Below are positions 1 through 8,183 of a stretch of 64,000 nt of DNA, in pieces. Under the pieces are notes generated by a model. That model saw only the letters and a program-made list of their open reading frames with translations, was not told the DNA's origin and made no database searches. The stretch is from positions 1 through 64,000 of the forward strand of contig JBEBCD010000036.1 in assembly GCA_041158045.1 (NCBI GenBank), written 5' to 3'. Numbering within the stretch: position 1 is the first letter of the stretch; the number at the start of each line of letters is the position of its first letter. Source of the DNA: CAXRBC01 sp041158045 (lineage in GTDB: Bacteria > Actinomycetota > Acidimicrobiia > Acidimicrobiales > Ilumatobacteraceae). The position numbers and the translations under genes are program-made.

Positions 1-2021
1 CGATCCTCGTCGCCGGCCTGCGCCGTCGTGGACGTCTCTTGCTCGCCGGTCGTCCACGTGACGTGACGGTCGCAGTGGCGTTGACGTGCGTTGCGCTCGG
101 GATCGAGTGGTACTGGTCACTGATCCCGGGACTCTTCCTGCTCGTGACCATCGCGAGCACGATGCCGGCGGGCCGCCTTGCGCCTCCTCGTGGTGTCGCC
201 GCGCTGCTCGGCGCGTCGACCGCCGCCGTCACGGTCGTCGAGGTCCTTCGGCGGCCAAGGCTGTGGTGGCTTGAGCACATCCCGGACTACTACCTCTACG
301 AGAACTGGTCACATCACGTTGCGCGCTTCGGCTCGCGTGGGGTCGGTCTCGATGGGTACGGGTTCTCGTATCACTGGTATGCCTACGCGTGGACGGGATG
401 GCTCCAGCGAGTAGTCGGCGACGACGCGTTCATCGTGACGACCCGCGTCGCCCCCGTCCTCTTCGGCGTGGTCTTCCTCGGACTGTGCGGCACTCTCGCG
501 CGCGAGCTGGGTGGCGGCCGCTATCTCGCGGTCGGTCTGCTTGGCGTCGCAACGTATTCGACCGTCAACCTCTGGTACGGAAACAGTCTGATCCTGTTTC
601 GTCTCGAGTCGCTCAATGCAGTCATGGGATCCGTGTGGCTCCTCGGAACGGTCGCGCTCGTCGTTCGCGGTGTCCAGACCCGATCCGTCCGGATCCTGCT
701 GCTCGGCGGTCTCCTCGCGGTCTTCACTCTCGCGGCGAAGAGCGCATTCGGACTCGTCGCCGTAGCTGCCGTCGGCCTTGGGGCTCTCTTCTCCGCCGTC
801 GCACGGCGACATCGAGCGGCACTCGTGGTTGCGCCCGTGGTTGCAGCACTGTCTGCGTGGGTGGCGTGGCATCTCTACTTGGATACGGAACTACCGAAGT
901 ACTGGCGAGTGTCATTGGGTCGCTTCTCATTTCTCTGGCAGACGCAGGCCGAAAAACTGCAGTTCACCCGTTGGGATCTGGGGGTGATGGCGGTCGTGTG
1001 GATCAATGCGGCACTCCTGCCCGTGGTCCTCGCTGTCATCGCGCAGTGGAGGCGCTCACGCGATGGCGGGTCGGCCGTCGTGGCCACGGGAGTCGTACTG
1101 GCGGGAGTCGTCGGCCTCTGCGTACTGACGCTGTTCCTCGGCAACCAGATCTACTTTGGGTACGCGATCCTCCTCGCCCTCGCCCCGTGGCTCGCGGCGT
1201 CGATCTCCAACTCGGTCGATGAGGCGGAGTTCTCTGGGTGGCGAGGCCCACTGCTCGCCATCTTGATCGGTCTCGTCGTCTCCCGAGTCTGGCCGCTCCT
1301 TCCGCATCCACCCGGCGCATCGATGGAGGAGATTCGCCGACGCGATTGGCCGCAGTATCTGGTGCTCGTCGCTGCGTTGGGTGGCCTGGTTGTCGCGCTG
1401 GTGCGACGGCGCACCCTGGGGCTTCGCCGTCCGTTGATCGCATTCACGCTGATCGCGACCACCGCGTTTTCTAGTGCGACCTTCGCCGCAGAGTTCGTCC
1501 GAGAGCGACCGCGAGCGTACGCGCGGTGGGAGCGCGAGTATCCGGAAAAACTAGACGCGACGCGGCTGAAGGCCGATGAGGGGGCGCTTGTCGCATCGCT
1601 TGCCAGCTTGACCCGCGACTCCGACCTCATCGCGATCCCGGAACTCGCATCCACGTGTCCAGAGGATCCCTGGGGAGCCGGTTATGGCGACCCGGAGTGC
1701 ATCCCCGCTCGCTCCTGGAGCTCATCCACCGACCCCACCGTGCTTGTTGCGCGCGTACCACGACGGCTCTTGATCAGGACGGTTCATCCCCTGGCCGTCT
1801 ATGCCGATGCGCCATTGGACGTGCGATTCGAAGACCTCGACCGTGCTCGCCGCGCGATGCGACAGGCATTGGAGGGAGACACTGCCGACGCCATGCGGAC
1901 CTTGCGGGACCTCGGCGTGGATTACGTCGTCTTGCGGAACTCGCCACGCTTCGCGACATTGGAATCCCTCGACGTGGCCTGGTCGAATGACTCGTATCTG
2001 CTCGTGAGGCTCGCCCGGTAG
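1..2021 (+). CDS. Large integral membrane protein, possible GT-C type glycosyltransferase (5' end outside window)
   Basis: The reading frame is open to the left edge (first full codon at base 3), so the true start lies outside; the TTG at 39 is only an internal possibility. About 670 residues are visible. The first ~480 contain roughly a dozen hydrophobic helices; the last ~170 are soluble and end with DLGVDYVVLRNS followed by a short hydrophobic tail. Many helices plus a C-terminal soluble domain are seen in GT-C polyprenyl-phosphate-sugar transferases, but I see no decisive catalytic motif, so this is only a fold-level suggestion. The gene uses A/T-ending codons much more often than everything downstream, which may indicate transfer or the edge of a surface-polysaccharide locus. 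It ends 22 nt before the stop of the convergent minus-strand gene. Confidence 0.6.
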   Translation, partial: ILVAGLRRRGRLLLAGRPRDVTVAVALTCVALGIEWYWSLIPGLFLLVTIASTMPAGRLAPPRGVAALLGASTAAVTVVEVLRRPRLWWLEHIPDYYLYENWSHHVARFGSRGVGLDGYGFSYHWYAYAWTGWLQRVVGDDAFIVTTRVAPVLFGVVFLGLCGTLARELGGGRYLAVGLLGVATYSTVNLWYGNSLILFRLESLNAVMGSVWLLGTVALVVRGVQTRSVRILLLGGLLAVFTLAAKSAFGLVAVAAVGLGALFSAVARRHRAALVVAPVVAALSAWVAWHLYLDTELPKYWRVSLGRFSFLWQTQAEKLQFTRWDLGVMAVVWINAALLPVVLAVIAQWRRSRDGGSAVVATGVVLAGVVGLCVLTLFLGNQIYFGYAILLALAPWLAASISNSVDEAEFSGWRGPLLAILIGLVVSRVWPLLPHPPGASMEEIRRRDWPQYLVLVAALGGLVVALVRRRTLGLRRPLIAFTLIATTAFSSATFAAEFVRERPRAYARWEREYPEKLDATRLKADEGALVASLASLTRDSDLIAIPELASTCPEDPWGAGYGDPECIPARSWSSSTDPTVLVARVPRRLLIRTVHPLAVYADAPLDVRFEDLDRARRAMRQALEGDTADAMRTLRDLGVDYVVLRNSPRFATLESLDVAWSNDSYLLVRLAR

Positions 2022-2043
2022 GCGTCGCCCGCGCCGATCGAGG

Positions 2044-2817
2044 TCACGGGGCGCGCAGCCCGAGGGTGCGCGCGTCGCTCGGCGCGACGTCGCGCACGGG
2101 CAGGTAGTCCTCGTACTCGCGGGCGACGAAGCCGGCGATGAAGAGCGCCTCCCTCGCCGCGGCGATGGACGGATCGACCGCGGCCTCGGTGAGCGCCCGG
2201 CGCAGCTCCGCGAGGTCGCGCGCCGGCACGTCGCGGCGCGTCACGAGGGGCAGCGTCGGGACCCGCGGCCCGTGGCCCACGATCGTGAGGCGGCTCGTCG
2301 CGTCCGGCTCGCAGCGCAGCAGGTGGCGCCACGTGACGGCGTCGATGCACGCGACGTCCGCCGCGCCGTCGGCCACGAGGCGCACGCTCTCGCGGTGCGA
2401 GCCGCTCTCGCGCACGGGGCCCTCCCACGCCGCGCCGGGGCCGTGCACCGCCCAGAGGAGGCTCACCCAGCCCGAGAGGCTGTGGAACGCGTTGACGGCC
2501 GCGCGCGAGCCGCGCAGGTCGCGCAGCGGGGTCGGCCGGCGCGCGACGACGAGCGCGTGGTACGACGCGCCAGCCGCCTCGGGGATCGCGGGCACGAACG
2601 AGCCGACGACGCGCACCGACTCGCGGTAGTCGGTCGCGAGCGGCCAGCCGCAGGTCTGCGCGAGCACGAGGCCCGGCTCGCGGCAGCGCGCGTCGGGATC
2701 GCCGTCGAGCGCGAGCGACTCGGGGAGCCACGGCGCGCGACGGCGCGTCGCCCGCCAGAGGTCCCGGTAGGCCCAGTCGACGTCGGGGAATCGGTAGTAG
2801 AGGAGCGACGCGGTCAC
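2044..2817 (-). CDS. PhnD-like (phosphate/phosphonate-type) substrate-binding family protein
   Basis: A 257-residue protein starting at GTG 2817, the only usual start codon after the stop of the upstream SDR (36-nt gap). Features of the PhnD/SsuA/transferrin-like periplasmic-binding fold are LRDLRGSRAAVN, FHSLSGWVSL, a stretch GSHRESVRLVADGAADVACI and the phrase QTCGWPLATDY. Family members bind phosphonates, phosphite, sulfonates or thiamine precursors. No signal peptide or lipobox precedes the fold and no permease or ATPase gene is adjacent, so this may be a cytoplasmic or orphan binding protein rather than a working ABC receptor. It appears co-transcribed with the SDR at 2853. Substrate unknown. 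Confidence 0.75.
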   Translation of the reverse strand: MTASLLYYRFPDVDWAYRDLWRATRRRAPWLPESLALDGDPDARCREPGLVLAQTCGWPLATDYRESVRVVGSFVPAIPEAAGASYHALVVARRPTPLRDLRGSRAAVNAFHSLSGWVSLLWAVHGPGAAWEGPVRESGSHRESVRLVADGAADVACIDAVTWRHLLRCEPDATSRLTIVGHGPRVPTLPLVTRRDVPARDLAELRRALTEAAVDPSIAAAREALFIAGFVAREYEDYLPVRDVAPSDARTLGLRAP

Positions 2818-2852
2818 GGGTGGTGGGGGCGGCTCGGGCGGGGCGTCGCGGG

Positions 2853-3605
2853 TCAGTCCGTGCTGCGCGACGTCTCGGTGTGGCCGTCGACGAACAGCAC
2901 CTGGCCGCTCACGTAGCGCGCGTCGTCGGAGGCGAGGTACACGGCGGAGCGCGCGATGTCGACCGCCTGGACGAAGGTGCGCATCGACGTCTGGCGCGCG
3001 TACGTCTCGCGGAGCGCCGCCTGCGACACGCCGCGGGACGCCGACTCGTCGGCGATCACGCGGTCCATGCGCGGGCCGTCGACGGACCCGGGACAGATCG
3101 CGTTGACCCGCACGCCCGACGGACCGAGCTCCATGGCCCAGGTCTTGGTGAGGCCGATCACGCCCCACTTGGCCGCCGCGTAGGGGGAGCGGTACGGGTA
3201 ACCCATCTGGCCGACCGTGGACGAGATGTTGATCATCGAGCCGGGCCGCTCGCGCAGCATCGGCGTGGCGCGCCGCGCGCAGCGGAACGCACTCCCGAGG
3301 TTGATCCTCACGCACTCGTCGTAGGCGTCGGGGTCCATGTCCTCGAGCGCGCCGGTCGGTCCCTTGACACCCATGTTGTTGACCAGGACGTCGAGACCCC
3401 CGAGCCGCGCGCGCACCGCGTCGAACGCGCGGTCCACGTCGGCGGTGTCGGCGCAGTCGGCCACGACGTCGGGCGACGTGGCCGCGTCGAGGTCGGCGAC
3501 CATGACCCGCGCGCCCTCGGCCGCCATCTCGTCGGCGATCGCCCTGCCGATCCCGGCGCCGCCGCCCGTCACGAGCACGCGCATGCCCGCGAGCCGTCCG
3601 CTCAC
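2853..3605 (-). CDS. SDR-family NAD(P)-dependent oxidoreductase
   Basis: A 250-residue classical short-chain dehydrogenase. The N-terminal cofactor loop is VTGGGAGIG, the NNMG motif is present, the catalytic Ser is in NISSTVGQMG, the catalytic pair lies in YAAAKWG, and the PG motif after the sixth strand is CPGSVDGPRMD. I chose GTG 3605 because it leaves the usual short lead before the Rossmann strand; GTG 3626 would add seven residues. The C-terminus SGQVLFVDGHTE is typical of SDRs acting on hydroxyacyl or sugar alcohols. Substrate cannot be read from sequence. It heads a two-gene minus-strand unit with the PhnD-like gene and is divergent from the XRE regulator, which may control it. Confidence 0.9.
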   Translation of the reverse strand: MSGRLAGMRVLVTGGGAGIGRAIADEMAAEGARVMVADLDAATSPDVVADCADTADVDRAFDAVRARLGGLDVLVNNMGVKGPTGALEDMDPDAYDECVRINLGSAFRCARRATPMLRERPGSMINISSTVGQMGYPYRSPYAAAKWGVIGLTKTWAMELGPSGVRVNAICPGSVDGPRMDRVIADESASRGVSQAALRETYARQTSMRTFVQAVDIARSAVYLASDDARYVSGQVLFVDGHTETSRSTD

Positions 3606-3682
3606 GCCGCCCCCATCGGCGGTCACGGTACCCGCGGCGCGCCGTCTTGCGCCGCGGCGAGCGTGATAACTACGGTGATCGC
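3606..3682. promoter_or_regulatory. Divergent intergenic region between SDR and XRE regulator
   Basis: This 77-nt gap separates the SDR start (minus) from the XRE regulator start (plus). It contains an AT-richer element TGATAACTACGG at 3664-3675 followed by a second GTGATC copy at 3675-3680, directly before the ATG at 3683. The TGATAAC stretch can serve as a -10 for a near-leaderless transcript, and the repeated GTGAT words could be an operator for the adjacent HTH protein. No Shine-Dalgarno is visible. All of this is inference from pattern. Confidence 0.35.
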
Positions 3683-4519
3683 ATGCCGTCCGCGTACTCC
3701 GCCCGCGAGTTCGCGCGCATCGTCGTCGCGCGGCGCCGGGAGTGCGGGTGGTCGATGCGCGACGTGGCGTCGCGCGCCGGCATCTCGCAGCCCTACCTCG
3801 TCGGCCTCGAGCGCGCCCTGCGCGAGCCCGACCGCGCGATCCCGATGCCATCGGTCGACGTCTTCACCCGCGTCGTCGAGGCACTCGGTCTCGACCCCGT
3901 GGAGACGTACTCGGCGGTGATCGGCGGGCACGGGGACCACGTGCTCGTGGTCACCGACGGGACCGACGGCGTGCGGGCCCTCGAGCGGCTCCGCCGCGAG
4001 TGGGGCGCCGCGGTGGACGAGTGGATCTGGTTCGGCGACGACGGCCGCGACCGCTCGGCCGGCATGCGGCGCATGAGCCTGCGCACGCTGCGCGAGCCGA
4101 CCTACGTGCCCGAGCGCGTGGAGGCCGCGCTGCGCAACCGCCTGCGCCGCGCCCGCCCGTCGCTGCAGGGTCGCCGGCTCGGCATGGTGTTCGCCGACAC
4201 CGGCGCGCTCATGGCGCGCTTCGGCAACGCCGACACCATCGCCGACTTCGAGGACCGCTGGCTGCGCGTCGCGGCGCACGCCTCCGCGCGCGCCGGCGCG
4301 AGCGCGGTGGTCAACGCCTGCGGCTACGACCTCGTGCACCTGCGGGAGATCGAGGACCCCGCCGGCACGCTCCAGCGGCTGGTGGAGGCGCACACCGCCG
4401 TGTGGCTCGCCGACGCGCGCGGGGTGCGGACCGGCGCCCGCGCGGTGGCCGAACTGCGGGGTCGCGTCGGTCGCGCGGGTCGGGCCCGCCGCGGGCCCCG
4501 GAGGACGTCCCGTGGCTGA
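3683..4519 (+). CDS. XRE-family HTH transcriptional regulator with unrecognised C-terminal domain
   Basis: A 278-residue protein. Residues ~10-70 form a lambda-repressor-like helix-turn-helix (RRRECGWSMRDVASRAGI, then SQPYLVGLERALREP), extended with PMPSVDVFTRVVEALGLDP as in XRE regulators. Residues ~80-265 (DHVLVVTDGTDGVRALERL onward) form an alpha/beta-looking domain I cannot assign; it includes GMVFADTGALMARFGNADT and VVNACGYDLVHLREIED. The last ~20 residues are Arg-rich. ATG 3683 was chosen because the HTH begins at once after it. The stop overlaps the acuI start by 8 nt, so the regulator is translationally linked to the acuI/dmdA-like genes, making them its likely targets together with the divergent SDR. 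Confidence 0.85.
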   Translation: MPSAYSAREFARIVVARRRECGWSMRDVASRAGISQPYLVGLERALREPDRAIPMPSVDVFTRVVEALGLDPVETYSAVIGGHGDHVLVVTDGTDGVRALERLRREWGAAVDEWIWFGDDGRDRSAGMRRMSLRTLREPTYVPERVEAALRNRLRRARPSLQGRRLGMVFADTGALMARFGNADTIADFEDRWLRVAAHASARAGASAVVNACGYDLVHLREIEDPAGTLQRLVEAHTAVWLADARGVRTGARAVAELRGRVGRAGRARRGPRRTSRG

Positions 4520-5519
4520 GTCTCCGCGTGCGCTACTCGTCGGCAAGGTCGGCGCGGAGGGCGACGCGTGGGGCCGCCGCGTCGCGGCGTGGGAACCCGC
4601 GGCTCCCGCCGACGGCGAGGTCCGCGTCCGCGTGCAGTGGTCGGGCATCAACTACAAGGACGGGCTCGCCGCGAGCGAGAAGGGCCGCGTGGCGCGCATC
4701 GACCCGCTCGTGCCCGGCGTCGACCTCGCCGGCGTCGTGGAGGAGTCGCGCTCGCCGGGGGTGTCGGTCGGCGATGTGGTGATCGTGCACGGCTACGACC
4801 TCGGCGTCGCGCACCACGGCGGCTACGCGACCCACGCCGTCGTGCCCGCGGCTTGGATCGTGCCGATGCCCGCCGGGCTCGACGCGCGCACCGCGATGCT
4901 CGTCGGCACGGCCGGCTACACGGCGGCGCTCTCGGTGGACGCGCTCACCGGCGCGGGGCTGCGCGCGGGCGACGGCCCGGTGCTCGTCACGGGCGCGACC
5001 GGCGGCGTCGGCAGCATGGCCGTCGGCATGCTCGCGCGGCTCGGCCACGAGGTGGTCGCGAGCACCGGCAAGGCGGACTCGCACGAGTGGCTGCGGGCCC
5101 TCGGCGCGAGCCGCGTCGTGGACCGCGCGGAGACGTCGGCCGAGTCGCCCAAGCCACTCGAGCGCGAGACCTGGGCCGGCGTGGTGGACTGCGTCGGCGG
5201 CGCGACGCTCGCGTACGCGCTGCGCACCTGCCGCTACGGCGCGTCGGTCGCCGCGAGCGGCCTGACGGGCGGCGCGGGCCTCGCCACGACGGTGCTGCCG
5301 TTCATCCTCCGCGGGGTCAACCTGCTCGGCATCGACAGCGTGCAGACCCCGATCGAGGCGCGCCGCGCGACGTGGGCCCGGATCGCGGGACCCCTGCGCC
5401 CGACGTGGCTCCCGACGCTCGAGACCCGCACCGTGGGGCTCGACGCGCTCCCGGGCGAGCTCGACCGGATCCTGCGCGGCGAGATGCGGGGGCGCGTCCT
5501 TGTCGACCCGCGCGGCTGA
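4512..5519 (+). CDS. acuI: Acryloyl-CoA reductase, AcuI/YhdH family (MDR superfamily)
   Basis: A 335-residue medium-chain dehydrogenase/reductase of the YhdH/AcuI type. Diagnostic pieces are SGINYKDGLAASEKG, PLVPGVDLAGVV, GYDLGVAHHGGYATHAVVP, the NADPH-binding loop VTGATGGVGSMA and ASTGKADSHEWLRALGA. The family reduces acryloyl-CoA to propionyl-CoA with NADPH, which detoxifies acrylate and finishes DMSP cleavage-type catabolism; it is cytosolic. Starts at GTG 4512 overlapping the XRE gene by 8 nt. In marine roseobacters acuI lies beside dmdA, and here a DmdA-like gene is 1.5 kb downstream on the same strand, which supports an organosulfur or acrylate role. A general enone reductase role is possible. 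Confidence 0.85.
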   Translation: MAESPRALLVGKVGAEGDAWGRRVAAWEPAAPADGEVRVRVQWSGINYKDGLAASEKGRVARIDPLVPGVDLAGVVEESRSPGVSVGDVVIVHGYDLGVAHHGGYATHAVVPAAWIVPMPAGLDARTAMLVGTAGYTAALSVDALTGAGLRAGDGPVLVTGATGGVGSMAVGMLARLGHEVVASTGKADSHEWLRALGASRVVDRAETSAESPKPLERETWAGVVDCVGGATLAYALRTCRYGASVAASGLTGGAGLATTVLPFILRGVNLLGIDSVQTPIEARRATWARIAGPLRPTWLPTLETRTVGLDALPGELDRILRGEMRGRVLVDPRG

Positions 5520-6324
5520 GGTCGGCGCGGCCACGCCCGCCGCGCGCCGCGCGGTACGGGCCGGCGGCCTCGCGACGTGGGTGCCGTACGCCGTGCTCGT
5601 CGGCGCCGCGTGGTGGGCGATGCTCGCCGCGATGCCGCCGGGCGCGGGACCGCTCGACGCGATCTCGGGCGCGGGGGGTGCGTCGCACGCCGCGCACGCG
5701 GGCGGCGCCGCCGCGCACGGCGTCGCGCACGCGGGCGCCGGGCTCGGTCTCGCGATGTGGGCGCTCATGACGTGCGCGATGATGGCGCCGACCGCGGTGC
5801 CGATGCTGCGCGCGCTGCACGAGGTGGCGGGCCGTGCGCGCGCCGCGACGTGGTGGGGTTTCCTCGGCGGCTATCTCGCCACCTGGCTCGCGTGGTCGGC
5901 GGCGGCGTTCGCGGCGCAGCGCGCGCTCGCGCTCGGCGTCGCCGGCGCGCTCCCCGACGCCGCGGAGGCGGACGTCGCGCGGTGGGGCGCCGCCGCGGTG
6001 CTCGTGGCGGCGGGCCTCTACCAGTTCACGCGCCTCAAGGAGCGCTGCCTCACCGAGTGCCTCCGCCCGATGACCTTCCTCCTCGCGCACTGGCGCGAGG
6101 GGCTCCGCGGCGGCGCCGCGATGGGTGCGCGCCACGGGGCGACGTGCGTGGGGTGCTGCTGGGCGCTCATGTCGCTCGCCTTCGTCGGCGGCGCCTGGAG
6201 CGCGGCGTCGATGGCGGCGATGACCGCGCTCATGGTGCTGGAGAAGGCGCCGGCCGTCGGCCGGCGGCTCGCCGCGCCCGTGGGCGTGGCGCTGGTCGCG
6301 GCCGCGGCGCTGCGGCTGGCCTGA
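5500..6324 (+). CDS. DUF2182 predicted metal-binding integral membrane protein
   Basis: A 274-residue protein with about six hydrophobic segments. It carries the DUF2182 signature: ALMTCAMMAPTAVPML, LYQFTRLKERCLTECLRP and GATCVGCCWALMSLAFVGG, rich in Met, Cys and His as expected for metal handling. The start is uncertain: TTG 5500 overlaps acuI by 20 nt and no ATG or GTG lies between it and the first helix. DUF2182 genes are typically found next to DUF1326 genes, as here. The biochemical function is not established; the conserved Cys/Met pattern suggests copper or another soft metal. Confidence 0.8.
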   Translation: MSTRAAEVGAATPAARRAVRAGGLATWVPYAVLVGAAWWAMLAAMPPGAGPLDAISGAGGASHAAHAGGAAAHGVAHAGAGLGLAMWALMTCAMMAPTAVPMLRALHEVAGRARAATWWGFLGGYLATWLAWSAAAFAAQRALALGVAGALPDAAEADVARWGAAAVLVAAGLYQFTRLKERCLTECLRPMTFLLAHWREGLRGGAAMGARHGATCVGCCWALMSLAFVGGAWSAASMAAMTALMVLEKAPAVGRRLAAPVGVALVAAAALRLA

Positions 6325-6352
6325 GGCGCGCAGACGGCACGATCACGAACAC

Positions 6353-6360
6353 GAGGGGAG
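6353..6360 (+). promoter_or_regulatory. Strong Shine-Dalgarno before the DUF1326 gene
   Basis: GAGGGGAG at 6353-6360 lies 8 nt before ATG 6369. It is one of the few textbook ribosome-binding sites in the window and fixes this start; most other genes rely on overlaps or leaderless starts. Confidence 0.75.
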
Positions 6361-6368
6361 CACCACCA

Positions 6369-6974
6369 ATGGCATGGTCGATCGACGGGGAACTGATCCT
6401 CAACTGCAGCTGCACGGTCTTCTGTCCGTGCGTCGTCTCGCTCGGCATGCACCCGCCGACCGAGGGTTACTGCCAGGCATGGTCGGGCGTGCGCATCGAC
6501 CGCGGCGAGATCGACGGCGTCGACGTCTCCGGGCTCAACGTCGCGATGCTCCTCGACATCCCGGGCAAGATGGAGCGAGGCAACTGGACGCTCGCGCTCT
6601 GGATCGACGAGCGGGCGACCGAGCCGCAGTTCGCGGCGCTCGAGCGCGTGATGAGCGGTCGGGCGCGCGGCACGACCGGGCTGTTCAAGGTCCTGGTCGG
6701 GTCGTACCTCGGCGCGGAGCGCGCGCCCGTGGCGTTCACCACCGACGGGGCGACCCGCCGGCTCTCGGTGGGCAAGCTCATCCAGGGGGCGGTGGCACCG
6801 ATCTCGGGCAAGCGGCCGGGCGAGGAGGTCATGGTGGTGAACACCGAGTACTGGATGGGGCCCGAGGTCACGGTCGCGCGCGCCGAGCAGGGCCGCGTGC
6901 GCGCCTTCGGCCGCGTGTGGAACTTCGAGGGACGCAGCGCCGAGATCTGCGCGATCGCGTGGTCGGGGGAGTGA
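6369..6974 (+). CDS. DUF1326 domain protein with CSC-x3-CPC cysteine cluster
   Basis: A 201-residue protein beginning MAWSIDGELILNCSC and containing the four-cysteine cluster CSCTVFCPC at about residues 13-21, the hallmark of DUF1326. Other conserved pieces are HPPTEGYCQAWSG and a C-terminal FNFEG-like segment (WNFEGRSAEICAIAWSG). No signal peptide is visible, so it is probably cytosolic or membrane-apposed. The Cys cluster resembles a metal-binding site, and the neighbouring DUF2182 membrane protein is its usual genomic partner, so the two likely form a metal-handling unit. Function is undetermined. The stop overlaps the DmdA-like gene by 4 nt (GTGA), linking it to methyl transfer from onium compounds. 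Confidence 0.85.
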   Translation: MAWSIDGELILNCSCTVFCPCVVSLGMHPPTEGYCQAWSGVRIDRGEIDGVDVSGLNVAMLLDIPGKMERGNWTLALWIDERATEPQFAALERVMSGRARGTTGLFKVLVGSYLGAERAPVAFTTDGATRRLSVGKLIQGAVAPISGKRPGEEVMVVNTEYWMGPEVTVARAEQGRVRAFGRVWNFEGRSAEICAIAWSGE

Positions 6975-8104
6975 GCGCACCGCTCCTCGCGGTCACGCGC
7001 CGCACGCGCTCCACCCCGTGGACCGAGCGCGTGGAGGCCGCGGGACTGCGCACGTACACGACGTACAACCACATGCTGCTGCCGTCGGTCTTCCGCGGGC
7101 TCGAGGAGGACTACCACCACCTGCGCCGCGCCGTGCAGGTGTGGGACGTCGCGTGCCAGCGGCAGGTCGAGCTCGAGGGCCCCGACGCCGGGCGCCTCGC
7201 GCAGTTGCTCACCGTGCGCGACCTGCGGGCATTCGGCGTCGGGCGCAGCGGGCTCGCACCGATCGTCGACCACGACGGTCGGCTGCTCAACGACCCCGTG
7301 GTGCTGCGCGTCGCGGAGGACCGCTGGTGGTTCTCGATCTCGGACCTCGACATCGCCCTCTGGGCGGAGGGCCTCGCGCGTGGCGCGGGCATGGACGTCG
7401 CGGTGCGAGAGCCGGACGTGTGGCCCCTCGCGGTGCAGGGTCCCCGCGCCGAGGAGCTCGTGGCGCGGGTGTTCGGCGAGGAGGTGCGCGCGATCGCCTA
7501 CTTTCGCTTCGTCCCCCTCGCCTTCGGCGGGCGGCGCATGCTCGTGTCCCGCAGCGGGTGGAGCGCGCAGGGCGGCTTCGAGGTGTACGTCGACGACGCC
7601 GAGGTCGGCCGAGCGCTGTGGGACGCGCTCATGGCCGCCGGCGGGGACCTCGAGGTGGGGCCCGGGTGCCCCAACCTCATCGAGCGCATCGAGGCGGGCC
7701 TCCTCACCTACGGCACCGACGTGACGCGCGAGGACACGCCGCTCGAGGCGGGCATGGAGCGCTACTGCGACCTCGGGGCCCCCGTGCAGGCGATCGGGCT
7801 CGAGGCACTCCGCGCGCGCGCCGCGCGCGGCATCGACCGCCGCGTCGTGGGCCTGCGGATCGAGGGCGGGCGGGTGCCGCACCAGCGCGACCCCTGGCCC
7901 GTCACGGCGGCGGGGCGCCCGGCCGGCCACGCCACGTCGACGACCTGGTCCCCCCGACTCGGGCACAACGTGGGCCTCGGGATGGTCGCCCGCGGGGCCT
8001 GGGACGAGGGGACCGCGCTCGTGGTGCATGCCCCCGACGGGGACCGCCCAGCCCGCGTCGTCCCGACCCCCTTCCCGGGCGCGTCCCAGCGGGCGCGCCG
8101 ATGA
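6971..8104 (+). CDS. dmdA: DmdA-like tetrahydrofolate-dependent demethylase (GcvT fold), candidate DMSP demethylase
   Basis: A 377-residue GcvT-fold protein, the length of DmdA. It resembles DMSP demethylase rather than glycine-cleavage T protein in several recalled segments: TPWTERVEAAG, TYNHMLLPSVFRGLEEDY, VQVWDVACQRQVELEGPDA, GLAPIVDHDGRLLNDPVVL, WWFSISDLDIALWAEGLA, ARSGW-type SRSGWSAQGGFEVYVDD and VGPGCPNLIERIEAGLLTYG. DmdA transfers a methyl group from dimethylsulfoniopropionate to THF, giving methylmercaptopropionate. GTG 6971 overlaps DUF1326 by 4 nt. No gcvH or gcvP is nearby, so glycine cleavage is unlikely. DmdA relatives acting on other methylated onium compounds exist, so the substrate could instead be glycine betaine or similar, in keeping with the carnitine genes 6 kb away. 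Confidence 0.7.
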   Translation: MSAPLLAVTRRTRSTPWTERVEAAGLRTYTTYNHMLLPSVFRGLEEDYHHLRRAVQVWDVACQRQVELEGPDAGRLAQLLTVRDLRAFGVGRSGLAPIVDHDGRLLNDPVVLRVAEDRWWFSISDLDIALWAEGLARGAGMDVAVREPDVWPLAVQGPRAEELVARVFGEEVRAIAYFRFVPLAFGGRRMLVSRSGWSAQGGFEVYVDDAEVGRALWDALMAAGGDLEVGPGCPNLIERIEAGLLTYGTDVTREDTPLEAGMERYCDLGAPVQAIGLEALRARAARGIDRRVVGLRIEGGRVPHQRDPWPVTAAGRPAGHATSTTWSPRLGHNVGLGMVARGAWDEGTALVVHAPDGDRPARVVPTPFPGASQRARR

Positions 8105-8183
8105 GTCGCGTTATCGCGACGCCTGTTATGGTCGTCACAAGTTGGCGGGTCGCCGGATGCGGTCCGCGAAGGGGGTAACCAGC
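8105..8183 (+). promoter_or_regulatory. Promoter region and Shine-Dalgarno for the ABC importer operon
   Basis: The 79-nt gap holds an extended -10-like element TGTTATGGT at 8124-8132 and a purine-rich AAGGGGG at 8169-8175, 8 nt before GTG 8184. No convincing -35 is seen. The spacing of the Shine-Dalgarno to GTG 8184 is the reason to prefer that start over ATG 8208. Confidence 0.5.

Noticed and set aside
39..2021. TTG 39 as the true start of the first gene
   Set aside because: The frame is open to base 3 and hydrophobic upstream, so the gene is more likely cut by the window edge.
6971..8104. Glycine-cleavage T protein
   Set aside because: DmdA-type segments are present and there is no gcvH or gcvP nearby.
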